Assembly: GCA_024278285.1 (NCBI GenBank)
Contig: JAJRTM010000419.1
Span: 1-11,151, forward strand
Direction of reading: 5' to 3'
From: Planctomycetota bacterium
GTDB lineage: Bacteria; Planctomycetota; Planctomycetia; Planctomycetales; Planctomycetaceae
DNA: 11,151 nucleotides
Shown: positions 1 to 7,033 of the stretch, piece by piece
How the letters are laid out: the number at the start of each line of letters is the position of its first letter
Numbering within the stretch: the stretch's first letter is position 1
Translations under genes and position numbers: made by a program
Notes under the pieces: generated by a model
Databases searched by the model: none
The model's input: only the letters and a program-made list of their open reading frames with translations
Told to the model about the DNA's origin: nothing

Positions 1-1
1 C

Positions 2-3000
2 AATAAGAAACTCAAACTTTATACCGACGCGATGCGGGAGATCTGCAAGCAGAAGAAGACGTTGTTTGTCGATCTGTTTACGCCGACCCAAAAACTTTAT
101 GCCGCTGCAAAACAGCCGTTAACAATGAACGGGATTCATCTACTGGATTCTGGAAATGACGCGGTTGCTCGTGTTATTGTGCAGGAATTACTTGTCCCCA
201 ATAATAGTGGTCTTCAGGGGGCCCATTATATTGCGAAGCTGCGTCAGGTCGTTCTCGATAAAAACTATCACTGGTTCAGTAGATACCGTGTGGTTGATGG
301 TTACAACGTCTACGGCGGTCGCTCTAAACTGGCGTGGTTCGATCAATCCAACGCAGATGTCATGATGCGGGAGATGGAGATTTTTGATGTCAAAACAGCA
401 AACCGCGATAAACGTGTCTGGGCGGTTGCTCGCGGAAGTGACCTGAAAGTAATCGATAATAATCTCCCTAAAGAACTGGATGTGAAGCCGAATAAAATTG
501 GGCCGCTTAAAGGGGGTGCGTTTCCGTATTTGGGTGGCAAAGAAGCAATTTCCAAGATGACGATTCACAAGGGAATGGAAGTCAACTTATTTGCTTCGGA
601 GGAAAAATTCCCTCGGCTGGTCAACCCGGTACAGATGGCTGTTGATACCGATGGGCGATTGTGGGCATCGGTCTGGCAATCGTATCCGCATTGGAATCCG
701 GTCGAAACGCCCAAAGATGCGCTGTTGATTTTTCCCGATGAAGACCACGATGGCGAAGCGGATGAGTGCATCGTTTTTGCAGATGGCCTCAACAGTATTA
801 CCAGTTTTGAATTTTGGGGAGGCGGCGTGCTGGTGGCTGCTGCACCGGAAATCTGGTTTCTGAAAGATACCGATGGCGATAACAAAGCCGATTTCAAATT
901 GCGAATGCTGCAAGGTGTTTCCAGTGCAGATACGCATCACTCCGCCAATGCGATGCTGCTCGGACCGGATGGCTGGCTTTACTGGTCACGAGGAATTTTC
1001 AACACCGCCAACTTCGAAACGCCAACAAAAACGTTCCGCTCCGGTTCAAGTGGCGTGCATCGGTTTAATCCGCGTACATTTGAGTTTGAATTTCATTTCC
1101 CAATTGGTCCGAATCCACATGGCGATGTTATTGATCAATGGGGCTTCCAGTTCGCGAATGATGGAACGGGCGGAACGGGATCTTACGTCAACATTGGTAA
1201 AGGAATCGGAAATAAAAAGTGGTTCAAAAAACGAGTTCGTCCCGTCGCTGCAACGGGGATTTTATCGAGTTCTCATTTTCCTGATGAATTGCAAGGCAAC
1301 TTTTTGATCTGTAATACCATCGGTTTTCTGGGTGTTTTACAACATGAAGTGAAATACAACGGGGCAGATATTACTGCGGTTGAAGTCGAGCCGATTCTTT
1401 ATTCAGATGATCCGAACTTCCGCCCGAGTGATATCGAAATTGGGGGGGATGGCGCGCTTTATGTTGCTGATTGGCAAAACACACTGATCGGACACATGCA
1501 GCACAATATGCGAGACCCGAACCGTGACCACATTCATGGGCGTATTTATCGTGTCACTTATAAAGGACGCGATTTAGTCCATCAGCCCAAGATGAAAGGG
1601 AAGCCAATTGCAGAGGTTTGCCAGAACTTTTTTGCGAAGGAAAACAGTACGCGCTACCGCGCCCGACTGGAACTTTCTGGCAGAGAGGATGATGAAATTG
1701 TTGATCAGGTGGGTAAATTCGCCACGAAACTGGATATCAACAAACCGGACGATGCCCAGGCATTATTGGAATGTTTATGGGTGTTTGAAGAACGAAGACT
1801 TCCGAATGAAAAAATACTTATCGAATTGACACACGCAGCAGAACCTCGCGTCAGAGCGGCTGCCATCAGGACGCTCGGGCATTGGGGAACGCAGGTAAAG
1901 AATTGGGCAAAACTTCTTCTAGCTGCCTCGAAAGATGACTCGGCTCTCGTTCGAGCAGAAGCGGTCAAGGCGGCGGTTGCTTTTGATTCTGTCGATGCGG
2001 CTCATGTTATTTTTGAAGTGGCGAACCGCCCAATGGATCCCGAACTGACGACCATTCTCAATTATGCAAAATCACAAATTAATGTCGAACATCATCTCAA
2101 TCAAGTGATTAATTCTGGGAAACCACTTTCCGAAGCGGCAACCGCGTATGCCTTGAAATATGCTGAACCAGATTACCTTCTCAAACTGCCTCGAAACGAA
2201 GCCGTTTATCAGGCGGTGTTAAGCCGGGTAGCTGTTCCGGAAAATGTTTTGAAAGAAACGCTCACCGAGTACGCGAAACTTCGTCAAACAAGCCAGCTCG
2301 ATTTACTTCTCGATTTAATTGCGGAGCGGGATCGCAAAAATGAAAGAAGTAATATCGTTCATCTGGGGAAACTGATCGCTGCACAACCTCAACAGGAATT
2401 GAAAAAAGATCTTGGTCGAATCGAAAAACTGGCAACACGCAGCAAAGCAACTGAAACGCGTCAGGCTGGATATATCGCCTGGATTGTAACTGATGGATCC
2501 GGTAAGAATGCGTTTTTCGGAGCTTCTAAAGATAAACAAAGTTTACGTGATCTACTCAAGGCAATTCCCTCAATTCCGGGGAACAGACTACGGGAAACTC
2601 TTTACAGCGATGTTCGCTCGCTGATGTTTGAACTGCCGCCGAACTTGAAAAAAGAATCAAATCTAAATGCAGGAAAGCCGGGGGTTCTCGCTGATTATTA
2701 CTATCCAAGTGCATCCAATGTGGCGATAGAAACGCTTGATAAAATGAAGCCGGTTGCATCGACAGTGCTCTCAGATATTTCGATGTACGTTCCAGCCGGT
2801 AAGAAAAAAGATCGGTTTGCGAACAGGTTTTCCGCGATGATCGAAACCCCGAAACAGGGGAAATATACTTTCTACGTTACTTCTGATGATGGATCGCGGA
2901 TTTATATCAACGGGAAGTTGGTCGTTAATAACGATGGCTTGCATGGCATGTCTGAAAAGAAAGGGACCGTTTCACTTTCTCCGGGTCTTCATTCAATCGT

Positions 3001-4414
3001 ATTAACTTATTTCGATAACGGCGGCGGTGACGGCTTGAAAGTTCATTGGTCTGGCCCCGGTATTAAGAAAACGAAAATTTCGCCGGAGTCTCTTTCCATT
3101 CCGGGAAGCGAATCGATACACGATATCGCGATTCGATCACTCGCTTCGATTCCGGGGCATCAAACAGAGAAATTCATTGATCTTTCCCAACTGGTTAAAG
3201 CAGGAAAGAATCGCAAAGCGGCTATCACCGTATTGCAATCAATTCCTCAAAATGCCTGGAATAAGAATGATATCCGCCCCTTGGTCGATAACCTGATCGA
3301 ACATCTCAGTTCACTTTCCGCCAAGGCGCGTACGCAAAAGTCCGCTTTGAATACATCGAAATTTGCACGATCGTTAGCTTCAAAATTGCCCGCGGAACAA
3401 AATGCTGCGATTGAAAAACGTCTTCAAAATCTGGATGTACGAATCATCGCCATCGGCACCGTTCCTGCGCGGATGATTTACGATAAAGAACAGATTATCG
3501 TGCTGGCGGGAAAACCTGTTGAGTTCCGTTTTTCCAATTCCGACCACATGCCTCACAACCTGGCATTTGTTCTCCCCGGAGCATTAGAAGAAGTGGGAGT
3601 GCTGGCAGAAAAGACAGCCCGCGATCCTGATGCCAAAGCGAGAGGTTACATTCCGAAATCAGATAAAATTCTGCTCGCCAGTAAATTGCTCGAACCGGGG
3701 CAGAATCAGTCGTTACTGTTTAATGTTCCCAAAAAGCTGGGGATTTATCCGTATGTCTGCACTTATCCCGGTCACTGGCGGCGAATGTATGGGGCGTTGT
3801 ATGTGGTTGATAATGTGGAAGAATACTTGAAAAACCCAGAGGAATACGCCAAGGCTCATTCAATGGAAGTGAAAGATGAACTGTTGAAGTTTGTCGCTCG
3901 CAACACCGAATGGAAATATGAAGATCTGGCTGACGCCGTGAAGGAAATGCCTGCCGGTCGCAATTACGATCTTGGCAAGGAACTGTTCAAGTTCTCCAAC
4001 TGCCTGGCTTGTCATAAAATGGGGAATGAAGGACGCGAACTGGGCCCCGATCTGATCAAAACAGAAGAGAAGAAAAACAGACTGGAACATATTTTGATGT
4101 CGTTGGTCAATCCATCCAAAGATATCGACAAAAAATATCAATCGAACACGTTCGTTTTGGCAAGCGGCAAAGTGGTGACCGGGATGCTTCTTGAAGAAAA
4201 TGACGATATCGTCAAACTCCTGGTCGATCCGCTCGCCAAGTCTGATCCGCTCGTCATCAATAAAGATGACATCGATGATCAGGCAACCTCGAAAGTGTCG
4301 ATCATGCCCGAAGCGTTACTGAATAAGTTAACCAAAGAAGAAATCCTCGATCTCATCGCCTACGTCCACGCCCGCGGCGATAAAAATCATCAATTGTTTC
4401 AGGAATCGAAGTAG
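2..4414 (+). CDS. PVC-type multidomain redox protein (SGNH end, propeller, PA14, azurin-like Cu, CxxCH heme c), 5' partial
   Basis: The reading frame is open to the window edge, so the gene starts upstream; the ATG at 32 is internal. Residues are numbered from that ATG. Residues 1-130 are the end of an SGNH/GDSL-type hydrolase domain, with the block V histidine in NGIH (H36). About 180-515 is a sorbosone-dehydrogenase-like propeller of the Pirellula/Verrucomicrobium type, containing DTDGDNKAD and LLGPDGWLYWSRG. HEAT-like helices lie around 530-690. A PA14 domain spans about 885-1030 (YTFYVTSDDGSRIYINGK). An azurin-like domain spans about 1135-1265 with ligands H1175, C1243, H1248 and M1252. 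The C-terminus is a c-type cytochrome domain with CLACH (1324-1328) and candidate axial M1425. By family it is an extracytoplasmic protein, probably passing electrons from an oxidised substrate through copper and heme. The substrate is unknown. It ends 33 bases from a convergent gene. Confidence 0.93.
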   Translation, partial: NKKLKLYTDAMREICKQKKTLFVDLFTPTQKLYAAAKQPLTMNGIHLLDSGNDAVARVIVQELLVPNNSGLQGAHYIAKLRQVVLDKNYHWFSRYRVVDGYNVYGGRSKLAWFDQSNADVMMREMEIFDVKTANRDKRVWAVARGSDLKVIDNNLPKELDVKPNKIGPLKGGAFPYLGGKEAISKMTIHKGMEVNLFASEEKFPRLVNPVQMAVDTDGRLWASVWQSYPHWNPVETPKDALLIFPDEDHDGEADECIVFADGLNSITSFEFWGGGVLVAAAPEIWFLKDTDGDNKADFKLRMLQGVSSADTHHSANAMLLGPDGWLYWSRGIFNTANFETPTKTFRSGSSGVHRFNPRTFEFEFHFPIGPNPHGDVIDQWGFQFANDGTGGTGSYVNIGKGIGNKKWFKKRVRPVAATGILSSSHFPDELQGNFLICNTIGFLGVLQHEVKYNGADITAVEVEPILYSDDPNFRPSDIEIGGDGALYVADWQNTLIGHMQHNMRDPNRDHIHGRIYRVTYKGRDLVHQPKMKGKPIAEVCQNFFAKENSTRYRARLELSGREDDEIVDQVGKFATKLDINKPDDAQALLECLWVFEERRLPNEKILIELTHAAEPRVRAAAIRTLGHWGTQVKNWAKLLLAASKDDSALVRAEAVKAAVAFDSVDAAHVIFEVANRPMDPELTTILNYAKSQINVEHHLNQVINSGKPLSEAATAYALKYAEPDYLLKLPRNEAVYQAVLSRVAVPENVLKETLTEYAKLRQTSQLDLLLDLIAERDRKNERSNIVHLGKLIAAQPQQELKKDLGRIEKLATRSKATETRQAGYIAWIVTDGSGKNAFFGASKDKQSLRDLLKAIPSIPGNRLRETLYSDVRSLMFELPPNLKKESNLNAGKPGVLADYYYPSASNVAIETLDKMKPVASTVLSDISMYVPAGKKKDRFANRFSAMIETPKQGKYTFYVTSDDGSRIYINGKLVVNNDGLHGMSEKKGTVSLSPGLHSIVLTYFDNGGGDGLKVHWSGPGIKKTKISPESLSIPGSESIHDIAIRSLASIPGHQTEKFIDLSQLVKAGKNRKAAITVLQSIPQNAWNKNDIRPLVDNLIEHLSSLSAKARTQKSALNTSKFARSLASKLPAEQNAAIEKRLQNLDVRIIAIGTVPARMIYDKEQIIVLAGKPVEFRFSNSDHMPHNLAFVLPGALEEVGVLAEKTARDPDAKARGYIPKSDKILLASKLLEPGQNQSLLFNVPKKLGIYPYVCTYPGHWRRMYGALYVVDNVEEYLKNPEEYAKAHSMEVKDELLKFVARNTEWKYEDLADAVKEMPAGRNYDLGKELFKFSNCLACHKMGNEGRELGPDLIKTEEKKNRLEHILMSLVNPSKDIDKKYQSNTFVLASGKVVTGMLLEENDDIVKLLVDPLAKSDPLVINKDDIDDQATSKVSIMPEALLNKLTKEEILDLIAYVHARGDKNHQLFQESK

Positions 4415-4447
4415 TTAATTTTTAGGGGAGTGTTGTGACATTCGTTT

Positions 4448-5761
4448 TTACAATTTGATTTTAATTCCCTGATCCCTATCATCATCCAAACTGCCTCCGT
4501 CGTCTGTGCCGTTCTCACCGACTGAATACACAACGATGGAGTCGGCTGATGTATGAACAATTAATGCCTTTCCATTAAAGGGATCCTGCCAGAAGTTTAA
4601 GTTGTCAGGATAATCGTTGGGTTGAATCTCTTCGGGTATTCCTTTGGGATACTTGCGTTGCAAAGCATTTAATAACCGCACACAGCGTCCTCGAGCCAAC
4701 GCTCTGTCGTGTGCGGTTCGGGTATCATAGATTGCAGAGAATGTATTGCCTGACAAGGGGCTGGTTTCCTTCTCTCTCAAGCTGTTTAACTCACCAATAA
4801 TTTCATAACGTGATCGCGATGCTAAATCGTTCATCGCTTCCATGAAATCCAAGTATTCGCAGGCATCTATCTTAAACTTCCATGTTACGATTGATTGCAA
4901 GCCGCTACCGATGATATCAAAGCGGTAAGAGGCTAACCCAAAAATTCGTTCCGAATCCAAAGCATGTTTTAATCCATCACTAGATTCAAAAGCCGCAAGA
5001 GCCAAGTCGATTTGATCTCGTTGTTTCTCTGTCAGCGGGCTACGTTCCATTACCGCAGTAATCACATTCAAACTCATCAGACGGCACGCGATGCTAACTA
5101 AATAGCTTATTATCATCGGCTCCGATTCAACATGTCGCGATATCGCCAGCATCTGTAGCCCTTGCGTCAACGCCGCGTCGTACTTGTCTTGCGACATCAA
5201 CAAACTGGCACGAGACCAGCAATGACGCATGATCGATCTTGTTCCCTGAAGATTTTCCAGGTGTTCCCCCAACGCTTCGGAAGGTTGTGATCCAATTATT
5301 CGCCAATCGGATTGATAGTCGGAACACTTTGCTGCTCGTGCGTAAAGTGAAAAACCTTCTTGATGATCTGCAATCGTATCTTCCAACAATTTTACTTGTC
5401 TAGCGTTTGGACGAAACGAGCTGTATTCGTCGGACTTCATATAATCAAGCAGCAGGCTATTTAGTTCTTCAGTATGAGAGTGGGCACGCTTTATCCATGT
5501 CTGGGCGTTGTTCTCTTTGGGAATCACCTTGCTGTCTAGTTCTTCCAACGTAAGTGGCTCGCCACTAATACGAAGTTTTTCCAGGCGTGCTTCAAGCTGT
5601 AAACCTGCCTGCCGACTTTGAAAAGTGTTGTATCCCAGTGCGAGGATGAGTAGCAGCCCCAGCAGGATCAAGGCTTTCTTCCAGAGTTTTCTCTTCGGGC
5701 GGGCTGATTGCTTTGCTTTGTCTGCGGTGGGGGATGGATTTGTAGAATTCGAGTCGTTCAT
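4448..5761 (-). CDS. membrane-anchored helical protein with DPF-YSVG-DDGG C-terminal motif, unknown function
   Basis: This 437-residue protein is not from a family I can name. It has a polar, Lys/Arg-rich N-terminus (residues 1-29), one hydrophobic segment (about 30-43, LILLGLLLILAL) and then a long, mostly helical domain, so it is probably inner-membrane anchored with its bulk outside the cytoplasm. The C-terminus from residue 393 reads DPFNGKAL, then YSVGENGTDDGG, then an Asp-rich stretch. This resembles the tail seen on many planctomycete proteins and on type II secretion pseudopilin-like proteins, where such Asp/Gly loops can bind calcium. The start at 5761 is supported by AGGA eight bases upstream. 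It is the third gene of a sigma-factor cassette and overlaps the second by 170 bases in another frame. It could be a target or partner of the sigma/anti-sigma pair, but that is inference. Confidence 0.85.
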   Translation of the reverse strand: MNDSNSTNPSPTADKAKQSARPKRKLWKKALILLGLLLILALGYNTFQSRQAGLQLEARLEKLRISGEPLTLEELDSKVIPKENNAQTWIKRAHSHTEELNSLLLDYMKSDEYSSFRPNARQVKLLEDTIADHQEGFSLYARAAKCSDYQSDWRIIGSQPSEALGEHLENLQGTRSIMRHCWSRASLLMSQDKYDAALTQGLQMLAISRHVESEPMIISYLVSIACRLMSLNVITAVMERSPLTEKQRDQIDLALAAFESSDGLKHALDSERIFGLASYRFDIIGSGLQSIVTWKFKIDACEYLDFMEAMNDLASRSRYEIIGELNSLREKETSPLSGNTFSAIYDTRTAHDRALARGRCVRLLNALQRKYPKGIPEEIQPNDYPDNLNFWQDPFNGKALIVHTSADSIVVYSVGENGTDDGGSLDDDRDQGIKIKL

Positions 5762-6167
5762 GTTTTAATTCCTGCTGAATCAGACTGATATTAATTTCAA
5801 ATGCGGTAGAATTGCCAAAATCTTTGAACGTCAGTTGGTCGGTCGCTGGTGGCCTTGTTCCATCAAAATTTTGCTCGCTATCATTTCCAACTAAAGCTGC
5901 GACCCGATAGTCACTACTCCAACTAACAACAGCGTTTAGCCCCAGGCAAATGAAAATCAACGCAACGGTAATCATTTCCAACGAAGGTTTATAGCAATTT
6001 ACGCGATCAACAGAATCGGCACCTGATTCAGCATGTATTGAAGGTTCGGCCGCAATTTCAGAAAGTTCTGCGACAATCGTTGCCCGGATCGATGTTGATA
6101 ACTCGGCAGGAACGTCACGCGGGACACGAGCCTCCAACCATGCAACAAGATCATCCTGTTCTTTCAT
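5592..6167 (-). CDS. small single-pass membrane protein, putative anti-sigma factor
   Basis: The 191-residue frame starts in an ATGA overlap with the sigma-factor stop codon, which points to translational coupling. Residues 1-64 are a charged, probably cytoplasmic segment (MKEQDDLVAWLEARVP at the start). Residues 65-83 form a hydrophobic membrane helix (MITVALIFICLGLNAVVSW), and the rest would lie outside. Size, topology and position after an ECF sigma gene fit an anti-sigma factor. There is no zinc-binding HxxxCxxC motif, and only one histidine and one cysteine precede the membrane segment, so it is not a ZAS-type anti-sigma. Residues 136-191 are read over the start of the next gene. This tail is rich in Arg, Lys, Pro and Ser and may be unselected read-through of a frame that lost its original stop. 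The N-terminal 135 residues are the more secure part. Confidence 0.7.
   Translation of the reverse strand: MKEQDDLVAWLEARVPRDVPAELSTSIRATIVAELSEIAAEPSIHAESGADSVDRVNCYKPSLEMITVALIFICLGLNAVVSWSSDYRVAALVGNDSEQNFDGTRPPATDQLTFKDFGNSTAFEINISLIQQELKHERLEFYKSIPHRRQSKAISPPEEKTLEESLDPAGAATHPRTGIQHFSKSAGRFTA
5770..5773 (-). promoter_or_regulatory. ribosome binding site for the 437-residue protein
   Basis: Read on the minus strand this is AGGA, separated by eight bases from the ATG at 5761. It lies inside the preceding gene and supports a genuine start at 5761, and therefore the long overlap between the two genes. Confidence 0.6.
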
Positions 6168-6721
6168 TGATTCGTCTCTTTGATCGGCCTTGTGACGGAA
6201 TCCGCTGTGCGATCCAAATGTTTGCGGAGTTTGACCAACGCGGTTCGATAACGTGTCGCCACAGTTCCCTGCGGTGTTTCTGTCACTTCTGCAACTTCAC
6301 GAAATTTCAAACCGCCGTAAATATGAAGCTCTATAATTTCTCGCTCTGGATTTGTTAATATCGCCATCGCGATTTCAAGTTCTTCTCGAAGCCCCAGTTC
6401 AATTTGAACAGGCTTTGCGAAAGATTGAAAACTTTCTGTTTCACTTAAGCTGCAGTATCGCCTCTGGCTGGATTGGGTAAGAATACGATTAGCCTCACGT
6501 CGAGCGACTGTAAAAACCCACGCCTCCAGGTTATCCACCTTACGCAGTTGCTCTCGAAATTTGACCGCACGTAAAAAAGTTTCCTGCAAAGCATCCGCAG
6601 CCAGATCGTACGATTTTGTTTTAGCAACAAGAAACCGAAAAAGTCGCTGGCTTAATTGATCATAAAAAACCTGAAAGGCTTGAGGATCTCCATCAGCAAG
6701 TCTTTCCACTAACGGCTTCAT
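6164..6721 (-). CDS. ECF-subfamily RNA polymerase sigma factor (sigma-70 family)
   Basis: This 185-residue protein has the two-domain ECF layout. Region 2 covers about residues 10-82 and contains DALQETFLRAVKF (core-binding and -10 recognition helices) and NLEAWVFTVARREANRIL. Region 4 covers about 113-170 with the helix-turn-helix LKFREVAEVTETPQGTVATR, which would bind the -35 element. It would direct RNA polymerase to a dedicated promoter set. The ATG at 6721 is the only reasonable start: an in-frame stop lies seven codons upstream. No clear Shine-Dalgarno precedes it, so its translation may be weak or leaderless-like. It is the first gene of a three-gene minus-strand cassette; its stop overlaps the start of the putative anti-sigma gene by four bases. 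It is divergent from the PQQ-propeller gene. The family call is secure; the regulon is unknown. Confidence 0.95.
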   Translation of the reverse strand: MKPLVERLADGDPQAFQVFYDQLSQRLFRFLVAKTKSYDLAADALQETFLRAVKFREQLRKVDNLEAWVFTVARREANRILTQSSQRRYCSLSETESFQSFAKPVQIELGLREELEIAMAILTNPEREIIELHIYGGLKFREVAEVTETPQGTVATRYRTALVKLRKHLDRTADSVTRPIKETNQ

Positions 6722-7033
6722 AAACTTTGGCCAAATTCGTCACATTGTTTATCCAAGAACATATTCTGCGTCCCAATAAAGTATAAGTTATTTGAATGAC
6801 CCGGCTGAAAGGGATATTTATTGCGTCATTCCTGCATTTTCCGCCAAAATATGAGAATTCAACGAAAAAAGAAAAAACTGCCCTGGTCATGTTAATCGCA
6901 ACCCTGTTAATGAGAAACCAGTTCAGTTAAACTGCCATATAAGTGATGGCTGATTAAGAGTTCGCTGCGATCAAGTGAATCTCAAATACTTCATTTCAGT
7001 TCAGCTAGCTAGTTTTTTTCAGGGAGTTTGTAG
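6722..7033. other. divergent intergenic region between sigma cassette and PQQ-propeller gene
   Basis: This 312-base stretch must hold the promoters for both directions. On the minus strand TATACT (6785-6780) resembles a -10 box, but no matching -35 box sits at normal spacing. On the plus strand TATAAG (6938-6943) is a -10-like match, also without a good -35. A small palindrome CAGTT-A-AACTG lies at 6924-6934, just before that -10-like site, and could be an operator. AGCTAGCT at 7003-7010 is followed by a run of seven T. I see no convincing ECF-type promoter pair and no RNA gene. A frame of 65 codons at 6693-6890 (-) has no support as a gene. Confidence 0.5.
7021..7026 (+). promoter_or_regulatory. 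ribosome binding site for the PQQ-propeller gene
   Basis: AGGGAG lies seven bases before the ATG at 7034. It is the clearest Shine-Dalgarno in the window and fixes the start directly in front of a good signal peptide. Confidence 0.75.

Noticed and set aside
188..940. Several antisense frames under the start of the multidomain protein
   Set aside because: They are shadows of a strongly supported gene, with no recognisable features or start signals.
4415..4447. A shared bidirectional terminator between the convergent genes
   Set aside because: The 33 bases hold T-rich patches but no stable inverted repeat that I can see.
6693..6890. A 65-codon minus-strand frame upstream of the sigma gene
   Set aside because: It overlaps the sigma start in another frame, has no ribosome binding site and no recognisable protein features; it sits in the promoter region.
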